Source of the DNA: Bacillus sp. SLBN-46
GTDB taxonomy: Bacteria; Bacillota; Bacilli; Bacillales; Cytobacillaceae
Direction of reading: 5' to 3'
Assembly (NCBI RefSeq): GCF_031453555.1
Contig: NZ_JAVIZM010000001.1
Coordinates: forward strand, 98,501 to 162,500
Length of the DNA stretch: 64,000 nucleotides
In this document: piece by piece, positions 26,173 through 34,434 of the stretch
Layout: the number at the start of each line of letters is the position of its first letter
How positions within the stretch are numbered: the first letter of the stretch is position 1
Made by a program: the position numbers and the translations under genes
Notes under the pieces: generated by a model
What the model saw: only the letters and a program-made list of their open reading frames with translations
What the model was told of the DNA's origin: nothing
Database searches by the model: none

Positions 26173-26499
26173 TTACGCTTCACACCCTTTATCAACCGGC
26201 AATGCCAGATAGGAAACCAGGCCTTCTTTTGTCGCTTGATTCGGCATCCCGGTTGTTGGAAGACCCGCTTTTATGACTGCCGCCTGAGTTTTTATGCCCA
26301 TGCTGACAACCTGCATTTCTTTTAAAAGAGCTACAGCGTCCAACCCGCATTCACTTAAAGCATCGACAAAGAGTTCAACCGATGAACTGCTCGGGAACAC
26401 CACTGTATTTACATCCGCTTCCTCGAGCATACGTTTAAAAATAGGCAGGAATTGTACGTCTAGTTCTTTTTGGCTTGTAACCATCAATTCAGCCTTCAC
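26173..26499 (-). pseudogene. C-terminal part of the fused uroporphyrinogen-III synthase domain, out of frame with nasF
   Basis: This 108-residue frame continues the HemD-like domain that starts inside the preceding gene: VNTVVFPSSSSVELFVDAL and TKEGLVSYL are typical of the second lobe. The two frames overlap by 11 bases. Removing one base from the three T at 26507-26509 (AAA on the minus strand) joins them into one 484-residue protein, about the length of B. subtilis NasF. The GTG at 26499 has AAAGG five bases upstream, so separate coupled translation is possible. A sequencing indel is another explanation. Confidence 0.75.
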
Positions 26500-27628
26500 A
26501 AAGGCCTTTCTTCAAGATACTCTCGTCACCGACAATAAGCATATCTTCCGAATCGACCATCTCTTCTGTGAGCTTAGCCAAAAACCCACGATCCGCTAAT
26601 GCCTTCATCGATTTGATGGAAGCACCGAAAAAGTCTGCTCGAATGCTCCGAATATCGATCTCCTGTTCTACCACAGCCTTAAAAAATTCCGTTACACTTT
26701 CAGGTGAAGCAAATACAATTTTTTCATATGCAGTAATAGTTGTTAGGTCTAGCGGCATGGGCGTCTTTTTCCATTTCGGAAACTCAATGACATCTGCTCC
26801 ATGAGTCATTAATTCACTAGCTAATTCACTAGGGCTGCTACCTGTTCTTGCAAGCAGGATTTGCCGTCCGTATAATGGCTTTTTCTCGAACCAGCTTATT
26901 TTTTCACGAAGAGAAATGACTTCCCCCACTAAAATGATTGCTGGGTTACTGAATTTGGCTTCCAAAACCTTTTCCGAAATATCTTCTAATGTTCCTTGCA
27001 GGGTCTTTTGACGGCCGAATGTTCCCCATTGGATCAATATAACAGGTGTTGTTGCTGGCTTTCCATGGGTCATGAGATTCTCACAGATAAATGGTAAATT
27101 TCCAACTCCCATGTAAAAAGCAATCGTATCCACACCACGGGCAAGACCTTCCCAGTCGAGCTTTGGCTTGCCGTTTTGAGACTTATCGTGGGCAGTGACA
27201 ACAGCAAAGGACTCTGCATATTCACGATGTGTTACTGGAATTCCAGCATACAGGGGGGCTGCTATCCCTGATGAAATGCCAGGGACGATTTCAAAGGGTA
27301 TTTGATATTGGGCCAGGGCTGCCGCTTCTTCTCCGACTCTGCCAAACACACCAGGGTCTCCGCCTTTTAAGCGGACTACAATTTTACCTTCTAGCCCCTT
27401 TTCCACTAAAAGATCATTGATGTTCTCTTGGCGCAAAATATGGCGGTCAGGTAATTTCCCACAATAAATGAGTTCGCAATCTCCCGGTGCAAACTCTAAC
27501 AGTTTAGGATTTGCAAGCCGGTCATATAGAATAACTTCGGCTTGCTTGATTGCTTCCAACCCTTTAACCGTTATTAAGCCAACATCCCCTGGCCCTGCTC
27601 CTACTAAAAACACTTTCCCCTTCTTCAT
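26489..27628 (-). CDS. nasF: Uroporphyrinogen-III C-methyltransferase with HemD-like extension (NasF), frameshifted
   Basis: The first 240 or so residues are a complete SUMT: GAGPGDVGLITVKG at residues 10-23, YDRLANPKLL, VVRLKGGDPGVFGRVGEEA near 84-102 and VPGISSGIAAPLYAGIPVTHR near 115-135. It methylates uroporphyrinogen III twice to give precorrin-2 for siroheme. After about 245 the first lobe of a uroporphyrinogen-III synthase-like domain follows (GRQILLARTGSSPSELAS...), then the frame ends early at residue 379. The SUMT part should still work. The gene follows nirD, separated by a palindromic repeat. Confidence 0.88.
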   Translation of the reverse strand: MKKGKVFLVGAGPGDVGLITVKGLEAIKQAEVILYDRLANPKLLEFAPGDCELIYCGKLPDRHILRQENINDLLVEKGLEGKIVVRLKGGDPGVFGRVGEEAAALAQYQIPFEIVPGISSGIAAPLYAGIPVTHREYAESFAVVTAHDKSQNGKPKLDWEGLARGVDTIAFYMGVGNLPFICENLMTHGKPATTPVILIQWGTFGRQKTLQGTLEDISEKVLEAKFSNPAIILVGEVISLREKISWFEKKPLYGRQILLARTGSSPSELASELMTHGADVIEFPKWKKTPMPLDLTTITAYEKIVFASPESVTEFFKAVVEQEIDIRSIRADFFGASIKSMKALADRGFLAKLTEEMVDSEDMLIVGDESILKKGLCEG

Positions 27629-27658
27629 CCTGCAGCCATCCTTCCGCTATGCTTTGTT

Positions 27659-27704
27659 GGGGACAGTCCCCTGCTGCTTTAAAGCAGCGGGGGACTGTCC
27701 CCCC
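27659..27704. repeat. GGGGACAGTCCCC-type palindromic repeat (copy 2)
   Basis: GGGGACAGTCCCC at 27659 and GGGGACTGTCCCC ending at 27704 flank GCTGCTTTAAAGCAGC. The two 22-base arms are complementary except for one position, so this is almost one continuous palindrome. It sits between nirD and nasF inside the operon, where a hairpin could change messenger stability or processing. Confidence 0.92.
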
Positions 27705-27708
27705 CCTT

Positions 27709-28029
27709 TTATACTATGATGAACACAATATCTTCTTTTATTTCTACTTTAAAGGTTTTTACTTGGCCTTCGTCTGGTGCCTGAACCTTCCCATCTACTA
27801 ATGAAATTTTCCAATCGTAAACTGGACAATATACATAGTCCCCGCTGACCAGCCCTTCGGAGAGGACTCCGCCCTTCGGATGGGGACTGCGGTTTTCAAG
27901 TGCATAGACACCGCCGTTTGATACTTTAAATAGAGCAATTTCTTGATTATCGATTTTTATGGAATACCCTGTTCTACCCTTCAGATTGGAGTAGTGTACA
28001 ACTGGAATGCGAGTTAGTGTTTCAATCAT
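27709..28029 (-). CDS. nirD: Nitrite reductase small subunit
   Basis: A 106-residue Rieske-fold protein that partners the large nitrite reductase subunit. The sequence around the expected cluster reads NRSPHPKGGVLSEG and YCPVYDWK, so only one Cys and one His of the two C-x-H pairs remain and no [2Fe-2S] cluster is expected. Loss of ligands is known for NirD proteins. Its ATG overlaps the nirB stop (ATGA), so the two subunits are translationally coupled. Confidence 0.93.
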   Translation of the reverse strand: MIETLTRIPVVHYSNLKGRTGYSIKIDNQEIALFKVSNGGVYALENRSPHPKGGVLSEGLVSGDYVYCPVYDWKISLVDGKVQAPDEGQVKTFKVEIKEDIVFIIV

Positions 28030-30458
28030 TTGGATTCACTCCCAACTGTGATCATACGTTTTGCATAGTATTTATCTTGGATTTCCTCACTTTGAATCGC
28101 TTCGTTCCAAGGCTCAATATACTTTTTCAATGTCTGATCCATTCGCTCATTTAAGGCCTTACGTGTCGCTTCATCAGCCAATACTTCCTTCACATGCTCT
28201 AAGCTCATTCGTTCTACCCATTTAGACGTACGCTCAAGGTAGTTGGCTGTTTCACGGTAGTATTGCAGGTAAGCACCGGTCGTTTCCATAACCTCTTCCT
28301 GCGTTTTCACCGTACACAGTAGGTCACCAGGGCGAAGGTCTACGCCACCGTTTCCAGCCACATAAATCTCCCAACCGCCGTCGACCCCTACGAAACCAAT
28401 GTCCTTGATTCCTGCTTCGGAACAGTTTCTTGGGCAGGCAGACACACCCATTTTCACTTTATGAGGTGTATCAAGACGTTCGAACTTCTTCTCCAATTCG
28501 ATGCCAAGGGCCATGGAATCTTGGGTACCATAACGGCAGAATTGAGCACCAACACAGGTTTTAACGGTTCGCAATGTTTTTCCGTATGCATATCCTGACG
28601 GCATATCAAGCTCTTCCCACATCTGTGGCAGGTCTTCTTTTTTCACACCGAACAATCCAATCCGCTGTCCACCCGTTAATTTTACTAATGGTACATCGTA
28701 TTTTTCGGCTACTTCCGCAATTTTTTTCAAATCAGCCGCTGTTGTGACCCCACCGTACATTCGTGGAACAACAGAATAGGTCCCATCCTTTTGAATGTTC
28801 GCATGCATTTTCTCATTCACCAGTCGGGAATCACGGTCATCTTTATATTCATCCATATGAATCATGCCAAGGTAATAGTTAATGGCTGGGCGACATTTTG
28901 TACAGCCTTCCTCATTGTTCCATTCCAGCACGTTCATAACTTCTTTCACGCTAGTTAAGCCTTTCGACTTAATCTCTTCCACCAATTCCTCACGGCTTAT
29001 GGTTGTACAGCCGCAAATGCTTGTCTTTTGGGCAGCCGCCGCATCAAATTGGTCACCGAGTGTATAGGCAAGAATGTTGCTGACCATTGGTTTACAGCGT
29101 CCACAAGAGCGGCCGGCATTTGTACAATGACTCACTTGATCCAGTGTGGTTAATCCTTGGGTTTTGATGGCTTCCACAATGGCACCTTTTGTGACACCGT
29201 TACAGCCGCAAACCAATTCATCATTTGGCATGGAAGCAACATCATCGCTTCCTCCTTCACCGGTACATTCCGATTGAAGCACTGAAATGCTCGTCATTCC
29301 GCTAATATCTTCTTTTTTCGTTAACATTCGGTACAACTTCGTACTATCCTTCGTATCTCCATATAATACCACACCAACAATGACGTTGTTTCTTGTTAAA
29401 ATCTTTTTATAGACGCCGTCATATTCGTTGTACACCATAATGGATTTAGTCGACCCATCTTCAAAAATCTCTCCGGCAGAGAATAGATCCACACCAGCAA
29501 CCTTTAATTGTGTTCCTGTAACGGACCCTTGATACGGTTCACCTACATTTCCACAAATCCGGCTTGCCAGTACTTTTCCTTGTTCATAGAGTGGAGCAAC
29601 CAATCCATAAACAATTTCTCTATGCTCGGCACACTCACCTACTGCGTACACATGTGGCACGCTAGTTTCCATGAAATCATTCACCACAATTCCGCGGTTC
29701 ACGTAAATGCCGCTGTCCCTCGCTACCTGTGTATTCGATTTAATCCCAATGGCCATAACGACAAGGTCTGTTTCTACCTCGGAGCCATCTTTAAAACGAA
29801 GTCCTTTAACATGTTCATCCCCAAGGATTTCAACGGTTTCTTTTTCCATTAAGAAGTTCATACCCTGTGACTCCAGCTCCGTTTTCAGTAGGGAGGAGGC
29901 AATGGGATCCAACTGGCGTTCCATTAAGTTCGGCATAAGATGTACCACATCCACCTGCATGCCTAAGTTAAGTAGTCCTCTTGCAGCTTCCAGTCCGAGC
30001 AGCCCACCTCCAATAACGACAGCCTTTTTGTACTGCTTTGCCGATTTGATCATCATTTCACAATCTTTGATATCACGAAATCCGGTGACACCGATTTTGT
30101 CTGCACCTGGAATCGGTAGAATGAAAGAATTCGATCCTGTTGCAATAATCAACTCATCATATTCTACTACCCTGCCTTGCTCAGAAATCACACGTTTTTG
30201 TTCTACATCGATTTTTGTTACCGCATCACCTGTAAATAATTGAATTTGATTTTCTTTATACCAATCTAGCGGATTGATAATAACATCTTCAAAGTTGATA
30301 TCGCCCTGAAGGATATTGGATAGCTTTATCCGATTGTAGTTTGGGTATGGTTCTTGTCCAAAAATAGTTATCTCAAATTGCTCAGGTGATACTTTAAGTA
30401 TTTCTTCGATCGTTCTTACACCAGCCATTCCGTTTCCGATCATCACTAATTTTTTCAT
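28026..30458 (-). CDS. nirB: NAD(P)H-dependent nitrite reductase large subunit
   Basis: The enzyme reduces nitrite to ammonium with six electrons from NAD(P)H. Domains in order: FAD/NAD-binding pyridine nucleotide oxidoreductase (IGNGMAGVRTIEEIL at residues 7-21, second GxGxxG in VVIGGGLLGLEAARGL near 145-160); two BFD-like [2Fe-2S] modules (CGCNGVTKG and CGRCKP near 418-460, then CGCTT and CTKCRPA near 480-530); and a siroheme/4Fe-4S nitrite reductase half with CVGAQFCRYG and CPRNCSEAG near 633-680 as cluster ligands. The 810-residue length is normal (B. subtilis name nasD). It leads the operon nirB-nirD-nasF-sirC. Confidence 0.96.
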   Translation of the reverse strand: MKKLVMIGNGMAGVRTIEEILKVSPEQFEITIFGQEPYPNYNRIKLSNILQGDINFEDVIINPLDWYKENQIQLFTGDAVTKIDVEQKRVISEQGRVVEYDELIIATGSNSFILPIPGADKIGVTGFRDIKDCEMMIKSAKQYKKAVVIGGGLLGLEAARGLLNLGMQVDVVHLMPNLMERQLDPIASSLLKTELESQGMNFLMEKETVEILGDEHVKGLRFKDGSEVETDLVVMAIGIKSNTQVARDSGIYVNRGIVVNDFMETSVPHVYAVGECAEHREIVYGLVAPLYEQGKVLASRICGNVGEPYQGSVTGTQLKVAGVDLFSAGEIFEDGSTKSIMVYNEYDGVYKKILTRNNVIVGVVLYGDTKDSTKLYRMLTKKEDISGMTSISVLQSECTGEGGSDDVASMPNDELVCGCNGVTKGAIVEAIKTQGLTTLDQVSHCTNAGRSCGRCKPMVSNILAYTLGDQFDAAAAQKTSICGCTTISREELVEEIKSKGLTSVKEVMNVLEWNNEEGCTKCRPAINYYLGMIHMDEYKDDRDSRLVNEKMHANIQKDGTYSVVPRMYGGVTTAADLKKIAEVAEKYDVPLVKLTGGQRIGLFGVKKEDLPQMWEELDMPSGYAYGKTLRTVKTCVGAQFCRYGTQDSMALGIELEKKFERLDTPHKVKMGVSACPRNCSEAGIKDIGFVGVDGGWEIYVAGNGGVDLRPGDLLCTVKTQEEVMETTGAYLQYYRETANYLERTSKWVERMSLEHVKEVLADEATRKALNERMDQTLKKYIEPWNEAIQSEEIQDKYYAKRMITVGSESK

Positions 30459-30521
30459 CGTGGGTCGCTCCCTATATATTGTTTTCTTAATGTTAGTTAG
30501 TAAGGTTTTCTTGATAGTTAA

Positions 30522-30564
30522 ATTGTAAATCCCTGCCCCTTAAAAAATTGTGACGTTCGTCACT
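30522..30564 (-). promoter_or_regulatory. Proximal CRP/FNR-type site and -10 of the nirB promoter
   Basis: TGTGACGTTCGTCACT (30549-30564) differs by one base from TGTGA-N6-TCACA. On the minus strand a TACAAT -10 (30527-30522) lies so that the dyad is centred about 41.5 bases before the expected start, with no -35 box. That is the class II activator arrangement. The regulator could be FNR or another CRP-family protein. Confidence 0.55.
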
Positions 30565-30578
30565 TTTAAAACAATACA

Positions 30579-30594
30579 TGTGAATGATTTCACA
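30579..30594. promoter_or_regulatory. Distal CRP/FNR-type site, perfect dyad
   Basis: TGTGAATGATTTCACA matches TGTGA-N6-TCACA exactly; it also resembles Rex sites. It lies between the divergent nirB and hydrolase genes, 30 bp from the proximal site centre to centre, and 27 bp before GATAAT (30621-30626), a possible -10 for the hydrolase. Confidence 0.6.
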
Positions 30595-30666
30595 TTATTG
30601 TCATAAACCTCTTTTCACTAGATAATAATTATAAAGTTGGAATAATATGACATGTAGGGGTGCTAA

Positions 30667-31545
30667 ATGGGGAAACATACGATTTATAAAAGTGAGGAAG
30701 GGAAAGCGACTATACATAGATTCTATGAAAATTATCTACGAGAATTTAAAACTGATTTTGATCGAGTTTATATAGATACACCATTCGGACAGACCCATGT
30801 GTTAGTGGCGGGGCCTAAAGAAGGAAAGCCTTTGTTTATTTTTCAGGGAGGAAACTGTATCAATCCCATGACATTATCATGGTTTCAGCCTCTTGTTAAA
30901 AACTACAGAATTTATGCGCCAGATACCATTGGTCACCCTGGCTTTAGTGAAGAAAATCGGATCTCTGCAAGTGATGATAGTTTTGCACGTTGGACTACCG
31001 AAATAATGAACCATTTTCATATCGAAAAATCTGCTTTTTTAGGCCCCTCCTATGGAGCCGGAATCATCCTTAGAATTGCTGCGTTTATGCCTGAAAAAAT
31101 AGCTTGTTCGATTTTAATGGCACCTGCAGGCATCCAGCTCGGTTCTAAGGTAGAAATGATTAGAAAAATCCTTGTTCCGTTACTCATTTTTAAAACGAAC
31201 GGATCCCGAAAGCAGATGAACAAAATAGCCGATTCGATGTCTGATAATAGCATGAGAGAAATAGATAAAGACATCATCGCCAGTATTTTTAAACATGTGA
31301 AACTAGAATCCGAGATGCCTAAGCTCACAGAAAAAAGTGAACTAGTCAACTATCACTCTCCCACCATCGTCATTTCCGGTACGAAGGACGTGTTCTTTCC
31401 TGCAGAAAAGATTCAAAAAACAGCGAAAGAAATCATCCCGAACCTTACAAACTACAAAACATATGATATGGGGCACTTCCCCTCTGAAAAGTACCTTACA
31501 AAAATAAACAAAGATATCGAAGACTTTTTACATTTGCATTATTAA
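30667..31545 (+). CDS. Alpha/beta hydrolase family protein
   Basis: A 292-residue cytoplasmic hydrolase. The nucleophile elbow is GPSYGAG near residues 126-132 (Ser), the acid is probably Asp in VISGTKDVFFPAE, and the histidine is in YDMGHFPSEKY near 271-281. The FIFQGGNCINPMTLSWFQPL segment forms the oxyanion region. The substrate is unknown. AGGGGTG lies upstream of the ATG. It is divergent from nirB and shares with it a region holding two CRP/FNR-type dyads. Confidence 0.82.
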   Translation: MGKHTIYKSEEGKATIHRFYENYLREFKTDFDRVYIDTPFGQTHVLVAGPKEGKPLFIFQGGNCINPMTLSWFQPLVKNYRIYAPDTIGHPGFSEENRISASDDSFARWTTEIMNHFHIEKSAFLGPSYGAGIILRIAAFMPEKIACSILMAPAGIQLGSKVEMIRKILVPLLIFKTNGSRKQMNKIADSMSDNSMREIDKDIIASIFKHVKLESEMPKLTEKSELVNYHSPTIVISGTKDVFFPAEKIQKTAKEIIPNLTNYKTYDMGHFPSEKYLTKINKDIEDFLHLHY

Positions 31546-31623
31546 TATTTTCAAATATTAAAAAGACTAACAGATTCCGTATCCTATTGTAAAAAGGGAA
31601 TTTACACCTAAAAATGCAGATCA

Positions 31624-31654
31624 AATAGCACAGTTGGATATAAACTGTGCTATT
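31624..31654. terminator. Perfect hairpin after the hydrolase gene
   Basis: AATAGCACAGTT (31624-31635) and AACTGTGCTATT (31643-31654) are perfect 12-base complements with a seven-base loop. No clear T-run follows on either strand, so it is at best a weak terminator between two convergent genes. Confidence 0.5.
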
Positions 31655-31701
31655 CCCTATATTACGAACCTTCTTCAACTAATGACTCCCAATGAGCATA
31701 C

Positions 31702-31989
31702 TTAAAGAGTTATGGTCACATGAGGCTTGCTAAAGTGACTCGTTCCCCCGCTACCAACTAGTACGTAACCATTTTTTGGGAACACTACAAGTCTAGTTGA
31801 ACTATCAGAAAGTAAAACTTTCACTTCGGAATTATCTTCCAGAGCGGTATATTTGACATAGCCTGTTGAAGTAATAGTTGTCTTCCAGTTATTATCAAAT
31901 TCTGCCCTTAAAACGCGGTTTGAATATGTTTGATTTGATTTTGTTTTTGATGGTGTTTTAGTTTTTGTTTTTGGTTTTTTCATTTTCAT
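31702..31989 (-). CDS. Small basic protein of unknown function
   Basis: A 95-residue protein with a very basic K/T/S-rich start (KPKTKTKTPSKTKS, about residues 5-18) and a globular remainder rich in beta-prone residues (NWKTTITSTGYVKYTAL... TRLVVFPKNGYVLVGSGG). AAAGGAGGG lies four bases before the first ATG and ten before the second. The lysine-rich tail could bind nucleic acid or cell-surface polymers. I recognise no family. It is convergent with the hydrolase and stands alone in an AT-rich accessory stretch. Confidence 0.65.
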   Translation of the reverse strand: MKMKKPKTKTKTPSKTKSNQTYSNRVLRAEFDNNWKTTITSTGYVKYTALEDNSEVKVLLSDSSTRLVVFPKNGYVLVGSGGTSHFSKPHVTITL

Positions 31990-32132
31990 CTACCCTCCTT
32001 TGTGTACGCGAGCATTAAGTTACTCCCCATATTTTATTCACTATTAATAACTGGAAATTGGACAAGAATCACACCTTTTAAAAATTGTATGTGTGAATCA
32101 ACAATTTCATCTGACATCCATAGCCTATATGC

Positions 32133-32165
32133 AAAAAAAGACACTTACCATAATTAGTAAGTGCC
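32133..32165 (-). terminator. Terminator after the 328-residue membrane protein
   Basis: On the minus strand GGCACTTAC and GTAAGTGTC pair around an eight-base loop and are followed by TTTTTTT. It starts 16 bases after the stop. Confidence 0.88.
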
Positions 32166-32180
32166 TAAACAATCGCTTTT

Positions 32181-33167
32181 TTAGATTACTTGCTTTTCTT
32201 TTTTAGGAATAGTTGAGCCCTTAACCATTGAATTTAGGGTTGGAACAAGTGCACCAATGACGGCAACGGGAGCTAGTTCCCAAAGTTCTAATGGCGGGGT
32301 AATCAGAATTCCTGACTTATGAATGGCGAATAGGGAAAGAAAATAAGCCGTACTGCCAGTTAGTCCCACCCACCAATTGATCTTTTTAACCAATAAAAAT
32401 AAGAGAGGAATGAATAATAGCGTAATGGGAACATAGGATGTTGGATACTCAACCGCTGCAAAAATACCTTTACCCAAAGATCGCAATCCAATATACAGAG
32501 CTGCTGCCATGAAAGGAATCGTAAAATCCCGACAAAATCGAATGATTAAAATAGTTAACAACGCCACCATTAACACAGAATAAATCGGATACACCCATTC
32601 CGGAATGCCACCAAATATTTGTGAGGCAGGGTCGGAGATCAAATCTAATATTTCCTGTGAAGCAATGGATTTCCCTTGAATGTACTGGTCATAGGAAATC
32701 GCTCCATTTTCCTGCTGCATGTTTGGAAACATGAAGCATTCGAGGAGAAACATCGCAAACCAGGTGTGCATCGATTTCCAGGTTGGTGCAATATCCCGAG
32801 TATACCTATAATATCCTCGCCAAACACCAAATATCATAATGTCAGTTGCAATATAGTAAACAAAATGAGTGGGACTCCATGTTGTTAAGTCAATACCATA
32901 AGCGATGTGATACGTAAAATCTAATGGGATTCCAATCAGGAATAACACATAGCCAATCGTAATTAAATTTCTTGAAAAGTGGTCCATGTAGTGTGAGTGC
33001 CGCCACTCTTTTATTAACAAAAACGCCCCTAAGGCGAAACCAATTGTGTTAACAATATGGGGAATGGAATATTCCTCAAATAAATACTTAAAATGATAAG
33101 ACGCGTCCCAGGCGGAGCCAATAAATTTTAGTAAAAAAGCAATCACCCATAAACGGTAATATTTCAA
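32181..33167 (-). CDS. Polytopic membrane protein with conserved-looking His/Asp motifs
   Basis: A 328-residue protein with about nine hydrophobic helices. Polar residues sit in or beside them in a pattern that looks functional: DASYHFKY near residues 21-28, HSHYMDHF near 58-65, DFTYHIAYGIDLTTWSPTHFVYY near 83-105. Paired Asp/His at membrane faces suggest metal or heme binding, but I cannot name the family. The start is a TTG at 33167 after AAAGGAGAT. It is 22 bases downstream of a small membrane protein gene, divergent from a lipoprotein gene with HxHP motifs. Confidence 0.65.
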   Translation of the reverse strand: MKYYRLWVIAFLLKFIGSAWDASYHFKYLFEEYSIPHIVNTIGFALGAFLLIKEWRHSHYMDHFSRNLITIGYVLFLIGIPLDFTYHIAYGIDLTTWSPTHFVYYIATDIMIFGVWRGYYRYTRDIAPTWKSMHTWFAMFLLECFMFPNMQQENGAISYDQYIQGKSIASQEILDLISDPASQIFGGIPEWVYPIYSVLMVALLTILIIRFCRDFTIPFMAAALYIGLRSLGKGIFAAVEYPTSYVPITLLFIPLLFLLVKKINWWVGLTGSTAYFLSLFAIHKSGILITPPLELWELAPVAVIGALVPTLNSMVKGSTIPKKEKQVI

Positions 33168-33189
33168 CTACATCATCTCCTTTCTCACC

Positions 33190-33450
33190 CTATCCAAGTA
33201 AATCAAATATATCCCCGAAGATGGCAATAAGGATATAATTAATTAGCAAAGCCGCGCCAAATGCTAATCCTGCTACCCGGACATTTTTCTGAGTAAATAA
33301 TCTGTACATAAACACAATGCCAGATAAAACAACGAAGATGTTGCAGATAATAAAAGTCCAAAGTGTGCTTTCACTGTGCTCTACCGTAGTTACATGAAAT
33401 AAATATAACGGTACCAAATGTTCCATACCTCCATAGTGGATTTTTAACAT
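33190..33450 (-). CDS. Small membrane protein, two helices
   Basis: An 86-residue protein with hydrophobic segments near 30-50 and 60-82 and a His-containing start (HYGGMEHLVPLYLFHVTTVEHSES). ATG 33450 is preceded by AAAGGA two bases away; ATG 33426 lies immediately after GGAGGT. Both are poorly spaced, so the start is uncertain by eight residues. It is the first gene of a two-gene unit with the 328-residue membrane protein and probably works with it. The family is not recognised. Confidence 0.6.
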   Translation of the reverse strand: MLKIHYGGMEHLVPLYLFHVTTVEHSESTLWTFIICNIFVVLSGIVFMYRLFTQKNVRVAGLAFGAALLINYILIAIFGDIFDLLG

Positions 33451-33574
33451 GGTCCTTTCTATCTTACCATTTAATTAGACCTTTTTGACTAGTTAATTTA
33501 CATAAAATTCTTGCAATGGGTCAAATAGGTAATGTAGAGTAAATGAATAATAGGGCTTGAAAGGAGAACTCCCT

Positions 33575-34387
33575 TTGAAATATTATATTAGTGCTTTCCT
33601 TCTATTATCCTTATTTCTATCTGCGTGTAATCCGCTTAAAGTCCCAAAATCAACGATGGGGCATAAAATGAGTGCTATACCAACAGATGTGGTGCCTACG
33701 ACATCTGAATGGCGGGTGGGGGTTGATCATCCACAAGCGAAAGAACAGATTCCCATCTCGCTATTAATTACAGATTCTTCTAATCAACCCATTACATCTT
33801 TTGAAACTGTTCATGAGAAAAAAATGCATTTATTTATTGTTAGTAAGGATTTAGCTTATTTTACTCACATCCATCCTACCTATAAAGAGAATGGTCTTTT
33901 TGAATTTGCCACTTCCTTCCCGAGTAGTGGTGAGTATAAACTTATTTCCGAGTTTACACCTAAGGGTGGGGGCGACAGCAGTGTAGAAGATCATTGGCTT
34001 CAAGTTGAGGGGGAGGAAGGAAAGGCTGTTCCTCTTGTGACTGATAAGAAATTGACCCATACTGTGAACGGAAAAAAAGTGGCGCTTTCCTTTGATCAAC
34101 TTATCGCAGGAAAGACGGTACACCTGACTTTTTCGATTAAAGAGGCAAAAACAAATAAACCGATAAAAGATTTGCAGCCCTACTTAGGAGCACTGGGTCA
34201 TACTGTTGCCATGAGTGCGGATGCGGAAAAGTACTTGCATATTCATCCGATGACCACGGATGGAAACGGACCAGAGGTTACATTTATGACCATCTTTCCT
34301 GAAAAAGGCATCTATAAAATTTGGGGGCAATTTAAGCACAAAGGAAAAGTATTCACCGTTCCATTTGTTATAAATGTACCGAAATAG
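33575..34387 (+). CDS. Lipoprotein with duplicated HxHP domains, possible metal binding
   Basis: TTG at 33575 follows AAGGAGA by seven bases and gives a 270-residue lipoprotein: signal MKYYISAFLLLSLFLSAC with the lipidated Cys at 18. The mature part is two similar beta-sandwich-like halves. Each contains a strand ending HIHP (His98/His100 and His222/His224) and then a FPxxGxYKxxxxF strand near 115-127 and 241-253. Met and His near the start (STMGHKMS) add possible ligands. This resembles extracytoplasmic YtkA-like or copper-associated domains, but the assignment is tentative. It is divergent from the two membrane protein genes and is followed by a terminator. Confidence 0.7.
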   Translation: MKYYISAFLLLSLFLSACNPLKVPKSTMGHKMSAIPTDVVPTTSEWRVGVDHPQAKEQIPISLLITDSSNQPITSFETVHEKKMHLFIVSKDLAYFTHIHPTYKENGLFEFATSFPSSGEYKLISEFTPKGGGDSSVEDHWLQVEGEEGKAVPLVTDKKLTHTVNGKKVALSFDQLIAGKTVHLTFSIKEAKTNKPIKDLQPYLGALGHTVAMSADAEKYLHIHPMTTDGNGPEVTFMTIFPEKGIYKIWGQFKHKGKVFTVPFVINVPK

Positions 34388-34388
34388 C

Positions 34389-34420
34389 AAAAACCCCTTC
34401 TCACAATGGAGAAGGGGTTT
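34389..34420. terminator. Terminator between lipoprotein gene and rocA
   Basis: AAACCCCTTCTC (34391-34402) and GAGAAGGGGTTT (34409-34420) are perfect complements with a six-base loop, with A and T flanks suited to use from both convergent genes. Confidence 0.9.
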
Positions 34421-34434
34421 AAATATGTTGTAAA

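Noticed and set aside
29707..30243. 178-codon open frame on the plus strand
   Set aside because: It is antisense within nirB, lacks a ribosome site and has low-complexity composition typical of shadow frames.
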